A stretch of 64,000 nucleotides of DNA from NCBI GenBank assembly GCA_902801625.1, contig CADCJI010000004.1, forward strand, positions 94,329 to 158,328, written 5' to 3'. Source of the DNA: an uncultured Bacteroidia bacterium (lineage in GTDB: Bacteria > Bacteroidota > Bacteroidia > Bacteroidales > F082). The translations under genes were made by a program, and so were the position numbers. Positions 52,019 through 60,566 of the stretch are shown here, in pieces. The notes beneath the pieces were generated by a model, which saw only the letters and a list, made by a program, of their open reading frames with translations, was not told the origin of the DNA and did no database searches. How positions within the stretch are numbered: the first letter of the stretch is position 1; each line of letters opens with the position of its first letter.

Positions 52019-53775
52019 ACTACCTGTCGGTCAATGCGATATCTAAGTCGTACGGCATCAAGACGCTGTTCGAGGATGTCACCTTTGGCATTGAGAAGGG
52101 CGACAAGACGGCGCTGATTGCCACCAATGGCTCGGGCAAGTCGACGATGCTGAAGATTTTGGTGGGGCAGGAGTCGCCCGATTCGGGGACCATCACTTAC
52201 GCCAATGACATCAAAATCGGCTATTTGGAGCAACTACCTGTGTATCCAGCAGGGATGCGGGTTTCCGATTTGTTGGCTGACCTCAACGAGGAGCAACATC
52301 TCAAGGCGCGGCAGTATTTGACCCGTTTTGCCATCACCAACTTGGAGCAATCCGTCGATGAGCTCTCGGGTGGCCAGGTGAAGCGTCTGGCTTTGGCTTT
52401 GGTGTTGCTGCACGAGCCTGATTTCCTGATCCTTGACGAGCCTACCAACCACCTTGATGTGGAGATGGTGGAGTGGTTGGAGAAGTTCCTCACTCAGTCG
52501 AGTATGACCTTGCTGATGGTGACCCACGACCGCTATTTCCTTGACCGCGTGTGCAATAAGATCTTTGAGCTTTACCAAGGCGTGATGTACACCCACAACG
52601 GCAACTTTGACTATTATGTGCGGAAGAGCCGCGAACGTGAGGAGGTGAAACGCGCCACGGCGGAGCGCAACAGCCAGTTGTTGAAATACGAGTTGGAATG
52701 GATGCGTAGCACGCCTCAGGCTCGCACCAGCAAGTCGAAGAGCCGCATCGACGCGTTCTATGACTTGAAGGAACGCTCGAAATATCAGGAGCAGGATGAA
52801 CGTTTGGAATTTGGTCTTCAGATGCAGCGTTTAGGCGGTAAGATATTGGAGCTCAGCAATGTGTCGAAGTCATTCGGCGACCTTACCGTGCTCAAGGACT
52901 TTGATTATGTCTTCAAGCGTGGTGAACGCATCGGCTTGATTGGCAAGAACGGGGTGGGGAAGTCCACCTTCCTCAACCTCATCACTGGTGCAATGCAACC
53001 TGACCGAGGCAGGGTAAAAACGGGCGAGACTGTCACCTATGGCTACTATCGCCAGGAAGGCATACAATTCGATGAGAGCAAGACCGTGATTAGCACCGTG
53101 CGCGACATCGCCGAGGTGGTCAACTACGGCAAGGACAAAGTCTATACGGCTGACCAGCTGTTGGCGCATTTCATGTTCCCCTACAAGATGCACCGGCAAC
53201 CTGTGGCTTTGCTCAGCGGCGGTGAGAAAAGACGTTTGTATCTATTGACCATCTTGGTGCAGAATCCCAACTTCCTTATTCTTGACGAGCCCACCAACGA
53301 CCTGGATTTGTTGACCTTGCAGAAGTTAGAGGACTTTCTGCAAAGCTATAAGGGTTGCCTTTTGGTGGTCTCGCACGACCGTTTCTTCATGGACCAAGTA
53401 GTCGACCAGCTCTTTGTCTTCCAAGGCGATGGTATGGTGAAAGGCTTTATGGGCAACTACAGCCAGTACAAGGACTATCTGGATGCCAAACTACGCGAGG
53501 AGCGCAAAGAGAAGTCGGCGCAAAAGAAAGAAGAGCCCAAACCCGTGAAACAACGCGAGAAGGTGAAGCGTTCTTTCAAGGAACAGCGTGAATACGAAAC
53601 ACTTGCGCAAGAAATGGAAGCCCTTGAGCAAGAGAAAGCCAATCTCACCGAAGCCTTGAACAGCGAGACCGACTACCAGAAACTACATGAGATGGGCAAC
53701 CGCTTGCAGGAAATCAAGGACCTACTTGATGAAAAGGAGCTGCGGTGGCTGGAGTTGGATGAGATTGGAGGTTAA
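52015..53775 (+). CDS. ABC-F family ATP-binding protein
   Basis: Soluble protein of 586 aa with two ABC domains and no membrane part. Walker A motifs ATNGSGKSTML and GKNGVGKSTFL; signatures LSGGQVKRLAL and LSGGEKRRLYL; Walker B ILDEPTNHLD and ILDEPTNDLD. The linker between domains and the charged C-terminal coiled coil (about 510-586) are typical. ABC-F proteins bind ribosomes and help translation or protect against antibiotics; closest in layout to Uup/YdiF-like housekeeping members. Its stop overlaps the end of the convergent PG0541-type gene. Confidence 0.93.
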   Translation: MNYLSVNAISKSYGIKTLFEDVTFGIEKGDKTALIATNGSGKSTMLKILVGQESPDSGTITYANDIKIGYLEQLPVYPAGMRVSDLLADLNEEQHLKARQYLTRFAITNLEQSVDELSGGQVKRLALALVLLHEPDFLILDEPTNHLDVEMVEWLEKFLTQSSMTLLMVTHDRYFLDRVCNKIFELYQGVMYTHNGNFDYYVRKSREREEVKRATAERNSQLLKYELEWMRSTPQARTSKSKSRIDAFYDLKERSKYQEQDERLEFGLQMQRLGGKILELSNVSKSFGDLTVLKDFDYVFKRGERIGLIGKNGVGKSTFLNLITGAMQPDRGRVKTGETVTYGYYRQEGIQFDESKTVISTVRDIAEVVNYGKDKVYTADQLLAHFMFPYKMHRQPVALLSGGEKRRLYLLTILVQNPNFLILDEPTNDLDLLTLQKLEDFLQSYKGCLLVVSHDRFFMDQVVDQLFVFQGDGMVKGFMGNYSQYKDYLDAKLREERKEKSAQKKEEPKPVKQREKVKRSFKEQREYETLAQEMEALEQEKANLTEALNSETDYQKLHEMGNRLQEIKDLLDEKELRWLELDEIGG

Positions 53776-54065
53776 ATCATCTTCTCAATATTCCAACTAA
53801 AAGCCCTCAGCCCCAAATCTGGGGTCTTGAGGTCTTTTTCGTGCAGCTGGTTGAGGATGCCGTCCACCTTGTCATCGTCGACGATGCTGATGATGGCATT
53901 GTTCAAGGTCGGCCAGGCATGGGTGCCGTAGTGCGGCTCTCCCGTCTCGCTACCGTGGCCTTTTATCTCATTCCACTCGGTGAAACCTTTCGTGCCGTTG
54001 TCGTTCAGCACCTTGGCGATTTCGTCGTAGTAGGCTTGGTTATATGTGATTAATATTGCTTTCAT
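53772..54065 (-). CDS. PG0541-type transporter-associated protein
   Basis: Small PII-like protein of 97 aa (MKAILITYNQAYYDEIAKVL, HYGTHAWPTLNNAIISIVDD). In Porphyromonas and relatives this gene follows the genes of an RND efflux pump, and here it lies downstream of the same set on the same strand, consistent with a regulatory role for the pump. In this genome it is separated from the pump gene by a four-helix-bundle gene held between heptad repeats. It converges with and overlaps the ABC-F gene by four bases. Confidence 0.82.
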   Translation of the reverse strand: MKAILITYNQAYYDEIAKVLNDNGTKGFTEWNEIKGHGSETGEPHYGTHAWPTLNNAIISIVDDDKVDGILNQLHEKDLKTPDLGLRAFSWNIEKMI

Positions 54066-54075
54066 GTTTTTCTAT

Positions 54076-54562
54076 AGCTATCAGCCGTCAGCTATCAGCC
54101 GTCAGCTTGCTTTGGACGGAGCTGATAGCAAACGACTCTATGGTTAGTTTATTGAATCAATTAACTTACTAAGCATTGCTTTGATCTCTTTTACTTCTTT
54201 ATCTAGCGGCAGATAGGATTCCTTTTCAAGAAACTCAAGGTCATAAGCTAGCAGCAACTCTTCTTCTACTTCTGAGGCAGAACCCGCAGCAATGTTGAGA
54301 AAGTGGGCAAATTCAGCATCAGACCTTCTTCCACATCCTTCTGCAATGTTGAAAGGAATCGACATGGATGCTCTTCGTATCTGAGAGGTCAGTCCAAACA
54401 ATTCTTCTTTTGGAAAACCTTTTGTTTTCTTATAGATACTTAAAGCAAGTTGATGTCCTCTTGACCACACTTTGTATTGATGGAAGTCTCTCATCTTACT
54501 CAATTGCTTTTTGATTAACATAAAGTTAGCTGACGGCTGATTGCTTAAAGCTGACGGCTTAT
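54076..54562. mobile_element. Four-helix-bundle gene held between inverted heptad-repeat arms (candidate mobile cassette)
   Basis: The left arm, 54076-54110, is exactly five units of AGC(T/C)(A/G)TC type. The right arm, 54528-54562, is exactly five units of the inverted word (AGCTGAC, GGCTGAT, variants). The innermost 18 bases of the arms match with one mismatch. A further inverted unit is at 54120-54129. Between the arms lies only the S23-type gene. The right arm runs into the stop codon of the RND pump gene. No transposase is encoded, so mobility is inferred. Confidence 0.55.
54144..54494 (-). CDS. Four-helix-bundle protein (S23/IVP type)
   Basis: Protein of 116 aa of the family first found in intervening sequences of 23S rRNA genes, all helical. 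Seen: MRDFHQYKVWSRGHQLALSI, GLTSQIRRASMSIPFNIAEG then CGRRSDAEFAHFLNIAAGSA, the family core. Homologues form small basic bundles and some serve as accessory proteins of diversity-generating retroelements; none is present here. ATG 54494 is chosen because the family begins MRDF; a longer start at 54521 is possible. It interrupts an otherwise conserved efflux-operon order. Confidence 0.85.
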   Translation of the reverse strand: MRDFHQYKVWSRGHQLALSIYKKTKGFPKEELFGLTSQIRRASMSIPFNIAEGCGRRSDAEFAHFLNIAAGSASEVEEELLLAYDLEFLEKESYLPLDKEVKEIKAMLSKLIDSIN

Positions 54563-57500
54563 CTAATATTTTCAGTCTTCGTCAATGCTTCCTCAGCTTT
54601 TCTTCTCTTTCTACGCACCGCTCTTGTCTCCAACGAGCAATACAGCGCAGGGATTAATAATAAGGTGATAAGAGTAGACACAGTCAAACCCCAGGCCACA
54701 GTGGTACCCAACGAGTTCCACATCTCGGCACCTTCGCCGCGACCAATGGCCAGCGGAATCATACCCAAGACGGTGGTCAGCGTGGTCATCAAGATAGGAC
54801 GCAGACGCGAACGCGCGGCCTTCACAGTGGCTTCCTTGACTTCTACGCCGCGCTCTTCCAAAAGGGTGGTGTAGTCGATGAGCACGATACCGTTCTTCAC
54901 GACGATACCCATCAAAATCAAGATGCCCACGAAGGCCATGGCACCCAAGGCGGTGTTGGTGGCCCACAAGCCGAGTAACACACCAGTGAAGGTGAAGGGC
55001 ACGGAGAACATGATGACGAAAGGCTTCATCAGGTTCTCGAACTGCGAGGCCATCACGATGTAAACCAAGATGATAATGAGGATGAGCAAGGTGAGCAGGT
55101 CGCCAAACATCTCCTGCTGGGTCTCATAGTCACCAGCGATTTTGGGGAAGATCTCGGGCGGGATGGCGGTGTCTTCAATGACTTCCTCGCACATCTTCAC
55201 CACATCACTCAGTACCTGTCCCTTGCCGACAACGGCAGTGACACTGACCATACGTTCACGGTCCTTACGCTGAATTTGAGGCGGTGTCAACGATTCGACC
55301 ACCTCACCGAGGTCGCCTACACGGACAGGTTGCCCATACGAGTTGTAGATCTTGATGTCCTCAATGTCCTCGATGCTCTTGCGGAACTCGGGGGCGTAGC
55401 GCACGCGAATGTCGTATTCCTCACCGTCCTCGCGGTAGTAAGAGCCTACCGAGCCGTTGATGCGGTTCTTGACATAGGTAGCAGCCGTGGTGCTGTTCAA
55501 GCCGTTGAGGGCCAGTTTCTCGCGGTCGAAGTCAACTTGATACTCAGGTGTGTATTCATCGCGACCCACGATGACCTGCAAGATGCCACGGTCACGGAGC
55601 TTTTGTGCGATTTCGTTGGCCACTCGGTCGGTGGTGGCAAAGTCATAGCCGTAAATCTCGACTTGAACAGTACTCATGCCGCCCATACCGCCACCGCCTT
55701 CGTTGACATTGGCTTTCTTGATTTCAGGCATGGCGTTGAGTTTGGCGCGAATCTCATCGGCCACTTCACTGGTCTTGCGCAAGCCTGCTTTGCGGCGTTC
55801 GGTCTTAGTGCCCAGGCGCAGGTTGAACGACATAATGTGTGTACCGTTGCTACGCATTGAAGCAAAAGCGTTGTCGGAGTCGGCCTGACCGAAGCTGTAG
55901 TTACAAATCTTCACCTCGGGGATGGCCATAAAGTCTTCGGCAAGGCTCTTGGCAAATGCGCCCGTAACATCTTGTCCCGTTCCTGTAGGCAACTCAATGT
56001 TGATGCTCAGACGACCTTCGTCCATCTTAGGCATCATTTCAGTCTTTAAGGTCGGGGTGAGGAAGACGACAGAGAGTATAAACAGTCCCAACATGCCAAA
56101 GATGACCACCTTACGATGGTTGACGCACCAACCGATGAGGCGAGCGTAGCCGTTGCTGATGGCATCCAAAGCCTTGTTGATGGGACGGAAGATGGCCTTA
56201 TGGAACTTGCTTTGATGGGGATTCATCACCAGCATCCTGGAGCACATCATTGGCACCAAGGTAAGGGCACCGCAGGTGGAGACGATCATGATGATGGACA
56301 CAATCCAACCCAACTGCTTGAACATCACACCTGTGGTGCCTTTGATCATCGTCAAGGGCAGGAACACTGCCAACATGGTCAAAGTGGAGGCAATGACTGA
56401 CAACTGCACTTCTTGGGTGGCATGCACGGCGGCCTCTTTGGGCTTCGAGCCGCGTTCGATGTGCGTGGTGATGTTCTCCAAGACCACGATGGCGTCGTCC
56501 ACGACCATACCAATGGCGATGGTCAGTGAAGACATGGAGATGATATTCAGTGTGTTGCCAGTGGCAAACAGGTAAATCAAAGAAGCCAGCAACGAAATCG
56601 GGATGGCCAACACGATGATGAAGGTGGCGCGCCAACGACCTAGGAATATGAATACGACCAGCATCACGAGGATGAAAGTGATGAAGATGGTGTCGCGCAA
56701 ACTGTTGATGGTGTTTTGGATAGAGGTGGAGCCGTCCACAATGATATTCAGCTTGACATCGGAGGGCAGGGTGGGCTCAATGTCTTTCAGTTGCTTCTTG
56801 ATGCCCTTGATGACGTTGACAGCATTGGCGTCGGTCTGCTTCTGAATCACGATGGTAGCACCTTGGCGACCGTTGCTATAAGACTCCTGAATACGTTCCT
56901 CGGAACCGTCTCTGACGGTGGCTACATCGCGCAGATAGATGGGCGCAGTACCGCGTGAGCCTACGATGACATTCTCCATCTCCTTGGCAGAGGTGAACTC
57001 CTTCTGGATACGCAGACTGTAGCTGTTGGAACCGATGTCTATGTAACCAGCCGGTACATTTCGGTTTTCGGTGGCCAAGGTGTTGGAAATGCTTTCAAGG
57101 GTTAAGTTGTAGGCTTCCAACTTGTTCGGGTCGACATAGACCTGGATTTCACGCTTTGGGGCACCATTGGCTGACACCGTACCCACACCGCTCACACGGG
57201 CCAAAGGCGTGGTGACGCGGTCCTCGATGATCTTGTCCAAGGCGGGCAGACTCTCTTCGGCTGTCACACTAAGCAGCATGATAGGCATGTCCTCGGCGTT
57301 GAACTTGAACAAGACAGGGTTGGTCGCGCCGTCGGGTAGGTAGTTGCGCACCATGTCGATCTTGTCGCGCACGTTGTTGGTGGCGGTCTCGATGTCGATG
57401 CCGCTCTCAAACTCCAGCGACAGCACTGAGGTGTTCTCACGCGAGGTGGAGGATAGGTGCTTCAGATCGGGGACGGCGTTCAGCGTGTTCTCCAAGGTCT

Positions 57501-57693
57501 TGGAAATGTTGGTCTCGATATCGGCGGCACTGGCTCCCGGATAGGAGGTCATTACCATGATGAAGTTGGTCTCCATGTTAGGTAATTGGTTGATGGAGAG
57601 GTTCATCAGGGAGAATATGCCGAAAATGGCGATGGCGACAAACACCAAGGCCGTCGTCACCGGATTATTTACTGCTGTTCTTTGTAGACTCAT
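54559..57693 (-). CDS. RND-family efflux pump inner-membrane transporter
   Basis: Proton-driven multidrug transporter of the HAE1 type, 1044 aa, with twelve membrane helices and two large periplasmic loops. Seen: NNPVTTALVFVAIAIFGIFS as helix 1, LSIAIGMVVDDAIVVLENIT-like SSLTIAIGMVVDDAIVVLEN with the proton-relay Asp pair near residue 400, and GILILMGIVVKNGIVLIDYT near 920. It forms a tripartite pump with the next two genes upstream on this strand. The order OMP-MFP-RND-PG0541 matches the xep-type locus of Porphyromonas gingivalis. Its stop codon lies in a heptad array. Confidence 0.95.
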   Translation of the reverse strand: MSLQRTAVNNPVTTALVFVAIAIFGIFSLMNLSINQLPNMETNFIMVMTSYPGASAADIETNISKTLENTLNAVPDLKHLSSTSRENTSVLSLEFESGIDIETATNNVRDKIDMVRNYLPDGATNPVLFKFNAEDMPIMLLSVTAEESLPALDKIIEDRVTTPLARVSGVGTVSANGAPKREIQVYVDPNKLEAYNLTLESISNTLATENRNVPAGYIDIGSNSYSLRIQKEFTSAKEMENVIVGSRGTAPIYLRDVATVRDGSEERIQESYSNGRQGATIVIQKQTDANAVNVIKGIKKQLKDIEPTLPSDVKLNIIVDGSTSIQNTINSLRDTIFITFILVMLVVFIFLGRWRATFIIVLAIPISLLASLIYLFATGNTLNIISMSSLTIAIGMVVDDAIVVLENITTHIERGSKPKEAAVHATQEVQLSVIASTLTMLAVFLPLTMIKGTTGVMFKQLGWIVSIIMIVSTCGALTLVPMMCSRMLVMNPHQSKFHKAIFRPINKALDAISNGYARLIGWCVNHRKVVIFGMLGLFILSVVFLTPTLKTEMMPKMDEGRLSINIELPTGTGQDVTGAFAKSLAEDFMAIPEVKICNYSFGQADSDNAFASMRSNGTHIMSFNLRLGTKTERRKAGLRKTSEVADEIRAKLNAMPEIKKANVNEGGGGMGGMSTVQVEIYGYDFATTDRVANEIAQKLRDRGILQVIVGRDEYTPEYQVDFDREKLALNGLNSTTAATYVKNRINGSVGSYYREDGEEYDIRVRYAPEFRKSIEDIEDIKIYNSYGQPVRVGDLGEVVESLTPPQIQRKDRERMVSVTAVVGKGQVLSDVVKMCEEVIEDTAIPPEIFPKIAGDYETQQEMFGDLLTLLILIIILVYIVMASQFENLMKPFVIMFSVPFTFTGVLLGLWATNTALGAMAFVGILILMGIVVKNGIVLIDYTTLLEERGVEVKEATVKAARSRLRPILMTTLTTVLGMIPLAIGRGEGAEMWNSLGTTVAWGLTVSTLITLLLIPALYCSLETRAVRRKRRKAEEALTKTENIR

Positions 57694-57700
57694 CTTTCGT

Positions 57701-57791
57701 TTGTTTAATTGTTTGATGTTGAATTGTTTAATTGTTTTTCGATGACGCGTAGCAACAACACTTCAACAATTAAACAATCAACAATTCAACA
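57701..57791. repeat. Intercistronic inverted repeat arms of 7-8-base ATTGTTTA words
   Basis: The arm at 57701-57738 is built from ATTGTTTA/GATGTTGA-like units. The inverted arm at 57762-57791 is built from CAATTAAA/CAATCAA/CAATTCAA. One arm ends one base from the stop codon of the membrane-fusion gene, and the other begins seven bases before the RND start codon. Confidence 0.7.
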
Positions 57792-57792
57792 T

Positions 57793-58824
57793 TTATTTCA
57801 CAGTAACACTCACTCCATCCTTCAATCTCACCTGTCCTTCAGTGACAATGCGGTCGCCTTCGTTGATACCGCTGATAATCTCGTAACGATTGCCCATGCG
57901 GATGCCGAGTTCCACGAGGGTGTATTTCACGGTATTGTCGGGCTGGAGCACATAAACGAAATGCTCACCCGAGCCTTGTTGCTTGACAACGGCGACATCA
58001 GGAATCACAATGTGGTGGTTGGTGCCGAAGTTGGCAGTCACGCGGGCGAACATACCGGGACGCAGGCGTTGGTCGGCATTCTGGCAGATGACCTCGACTG
58101 GGAAGGTGTGGGTGGTGGCGCTGACAGTGGGGTAGAGCAGGTTCACCTTTCCTTTGAAGACTTCGTTGGGATAGGCATCCACGGTGATCTCGAATTCCAT
58201 ACCTTTATGAACTTGAGTGAAGAGGCTTTCCGATACATTGACCAGCATCTTGACGGGTTGGATCTGCTCGACAACAAAGATGGGTTGGGTCATGCTGTAC
58301 ATGTCGCCTTTGTCGTAGTTACGTGCGGTCACCACGCCGTTGATAGGGCTGCGGAGATAGGTGTTCTCAGCCAGGTTGTGATAGGTCTTCTTAGTGATGT
58401 TGAGGGCAAGCTTGGCCATGTCGTAGTCAGCTTGGGCCACAGCACCGATGTTGTAAAGTTCGGTAAGGCGTGCTAGCTCAGTCGAGTCGTTGACATACTG
58501 CATACGTGTCTTGGCCAAGTTCACGTCATCCATGGTGGCCAAAAGCTGGCCTTTGTGCACTTTCTGTCCCACTTCGGCTTTGATGCTCACAATGCGGCCT
58601 GCTGTCTGCGAGACGATGTTGTTCGTTGCGAAAGGCTCAATGTTAGAGGTGAAAGTGTTCGTGACATCGACATCTTCTGCCTGTGCAGTGATAACGCTGA
58701 CGACCGGTGCGGCCTTTTGAGCGGCTTGTCCTGTCGTCGTGGTAGTTGATGTGTCTTTTTGTCCGCATGCCGTCATCAAAGCGGCAACGGCAAGAGTGAT
58801 AAGGGTAAGTTTGGTGTATTTCAT
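57793..58824 (-). CDS. RND efflux periplasmic adaptor (membrane fusion protein)
   Basis: Lipoprotein of 343 aa linking the RND pump to the outer-membrane channel. Signal with lipobox ALMTAC (Cys 19). Lipoyl halves (NIVSQTAGRIVSIKAEVGQK and NTYLRSPINGVVTARNYDKG) surround a short alpha-hairpin; beta-barrel and membrane-proximal domains follow (RPGMFARVTANFGTNHHIVI, TEGQVRLKDGVSVTV). The start is ATG 58824, where the signal begins; a reading from 58914 covers the heptad repeat region. It is the middle gene of the pump operon. Confidence 0.93.
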   Translation of the reverse strand: MKYTKLTLITLAVAALMTACGQKDTSTTTTTGQAAQKAAPVVSVITAQAEDVDVTNTFTSNIEPFATNNIVSQTAGRIVSIKAEVGQKVHKGQLLATMDDVNLAKTRMQYVNDSTELARLTELYNIGAVAQADYDMAKLALNITKKTYHNLAENTYLRSPINGVVTARNYDKGDMYSMTQPIFVVEQIQPVKMLVNVSESLFTQVHKGMEFEITVDAYPNEVFKGKVNLLYPTVSATTHTFPVEVICQNADQRLRPGMFARVTANFGTNHHIVIPDVAVVKQQGSGEHFVYVLQPDNTVKYTLVELGIRMGNRYEIISGINEGDRIVTEGQVRLKDGVSVTVK

Positions 58825-58850
58825 TGATTTGTAGTTTGTTTTTATATTGC

Positions 58851-58948
58851 TTTTGGCTTCTGGCTTCTGGCCTTTGGCAGCCTCACGAAAGGCATTAAAT
58901 CTTACATCCTTCATAAAGCAGCCAAAAGCCAGAGGCCAAGAGCCAGGG
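58851..58948. repeat. Intercistronic inverted heptad arms, word TGGCTTC/GCCAnnn
   Basis: Exactly four seven-base units starting TGGC occupy 58854-58881. Exactly four units starting GCCA occupy 58921-58948. They form a stem around 39 bases. The second arm ends two bases from the stop codon of the outer-membrane channel gene; the first begins 30 bases before the adaptor start. Confidence 0.75.
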
Positions 58949-58950
58949 TC

Positions 58951-60309
58951 TTATTCTTTTCCAATCAGTTCATCCAACGAGGCCTTAGTGACCATGAAGT
59001 TATAAACGGCTTGGGCCTGTGTGAGTTGTGCTTGTTGTAAAGCCAGTTGTGCATCATTGAGTTCCACCAAAGTGGCCTTGCCAACTTCGTACATCTTTTC
59101 GGAGATGTCGTAGCTCTTTTGGGCAATTTCCACCGTGGCCTCAGCGGCTTGGTAGTTCTTGATGCAAAGTGCCATCTGGTCGTTGTAGTTACGGATGCCG
59201 ATACGCAGGTTGCGTTCGGTGTCTTCGCGCTGCAGGTCAAGCATGTTCTTGTTGATCTTGCTCTGCTTGATACTATAGTGTTTTTGGAAGCCATCGAAGA
59301 TGGGAATGCTAAGACTTACCGCTGCCGTCGAAGAGGGGAACCAACGCAGTTCCTCATCACCCATGGCGCTATAGTTGTAGTTGATACTGGCGGCAAGGGT
59401 GGGCAGGTATTGTTTCTTCTGCATTCTGATGGTCGACTCAAGCATGCGGCCTTGGATGCCCAGCTGCAACAACGAGCTGTTGTTGCTGAGGTCTTCTTCC
59501 GAAACGTATGGTGTGAGCATTTGCGCAGTGTAGTCGTTCAGGTCGCCGACCACTTCAACGTCGGTGTCGAGGTCGATGCCCATGACGGCCTTAAGCTGCC
59601 AGGTAGCCAACAGCACAGCGTTTTCGGCACTTGATACGTTAGGCTCGGCATTCATCATCGTGACTTGGGCGCGTAAGTGTTCCACTTCTGAGGCTTTGCC
59701 TACATTGAAACGTTGCAGCGTCTTCTCATAGTTTTTCTGTGCGTTTTCGTACACGTTTGCAACCACCTCATGTGACTTTTGGGCGAGTAGCACGGCATAA
59801 AAGGCTTGCTTCACCTGCTTCACCATGGCGATTTTCGACGAGCGTGCTTGCTCCACAGCTAATTCCACATCCAATCCCGACAGTTTGAGGCTTTCCCAAA
59901 GCTGTGCATTCACAATAGGCATGCTTGCTGAAGCCGAGGTGTTGATGTTGTTGTCGCGGCCCATTTTGATTTCCGCCGTTTGAGTCTCACCGGTTATAGG
60001 ATTAGGCATTTCCATCACCATCACCTGCTTCAGCAAGGTGCGTTGGTAGGAGCCGCTGATGTTGATGTTGGGATAGAGCGCGGTATAGCTGCCTTTTCGG
60101 GCATAGCCTGTCTTTTCCACCGTCATGTCGGCAATCTTGATGGTGTTGCTTTCAGATAAGGCAATCTCCAAAGCTTGGTCAAGGGTGAGGCGCAAGGTTT
60201 CTGAGCCCTGACCTTGTCGAAGGGCTGAAGAGTCGTCTTGTGCCGACAGCATCATTGGGGCGATGATTATCGTTGTAATAGTTAAAACTTTAAAAATCAG
60301 TCTTTTCAT
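58951..60309 (-). CDS. TolC-like outer-membrane efflux protein
   Basis: Outer-membrane channel of the tripartite pump, 452 aa. Signal peptide MKRLIFKVLTITTIIIAPMM ending LSA-Q, then two outer-membrane-efflux repeats of long alpha-helices and short beta-strands (LTLDQALEIALSESNTIKIA, AALYPNINISGSYQRTL-like TALYPNINISGSYQ, ESTIRMQKKQYLPTLAASIN). It is the first gene of the operon, behind a TACTTTTG promoter. ATG 60309 is used; the longer reading from 60354 starts in the promoter. It is transcribed divergently from the LytS/LytTR genes. Confidence 0.92.
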   Translation of the reverse strand: MKRLIFKVLTITTIIIAPMMLSAQDDSSALRQGQGSETLRLTLDQALEIALSESNTIKIADMTVEKTGYARKGSYTALYPNINISGSYQRTLLKQVMVMEMPNPITGETQTAEIKMGRDNNINTSASASMPIVNAQLWESLKLSGLDVELAVEQARSSKIAMVKQVKQAFYAVLLAQKSHEVVANVYENAQKNYEKTLQRFNVGKASEVEHLRAQVTMMNAEPNVSSAENAVLLATWQLKAVMGIDLDTDVEVVGDLNDYTAQMLTPYVSEEDLSNNSSLLQLGIQGRMLESTIRMQKKQYLPTLAASINYNYSAMGDEELRWFPSSTAAVSLSIPIFDGFQKHYSIKQSKINKNMLDLQREDTERNLRIGIRNYNDQMALCIKNYQAAEATVEIAQKSYDISEKMYEVGKATLVELNDAQLALQQAQLTQAQAVYNFMVTKASLDELIGKE

Positions 60310-60351
60310 AGATTGTTCGCTCTGTGAGTCTTTACTTTTATTAATAAGGTG

Positions 60352-60359
60352 CAAAAGTA
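60352..60359 (-). promoter_or_regulatory. -7 promoter box of the efflux operon
   Basis: TACTTTTG on the minus strand, 42 bases before ATG 60309. The 60310-60566 spacer between divergent operons also contains several ATTTCAACC/GTCGATT-like words that could be LytTR sites. Confidence 0.6.
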
Positions 60360-60541
60360 GGAATAATTGCGTTTGATTTGACGGAGATTTCGATGAAATA
60401 TTATGTTGGAAGGCGGTTTTTATTCCAAATCGACCGACATTTCAACCAAATGCCCGATTTTGTCGATTAAGACGAAGCGATTCTTGGTTGAGTTTTTATG
60501 TCTTTTCGTTGAAAACCAGTTGGCATTCTAAGGATTCATAT

Positions 60542-60549
60542 TATTTTTG
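60542..60549 (+). promoter_or_regulatory. -7 promoter box of the LytS/LytTR operon
   Basis: TATTTTTG, 17 bases before ATG 60567. Confidence 0.55.
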
Positions 60550-60566
60550 CATTCAAATTCGAAGAA

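Noticed and set aside
54144-54494. Accessory gene of a diversity-generating retroelement
   Set aside because: No reverse transcriptase, template repeat or variable repeat is visible nearby; family membership alone is insufficient.
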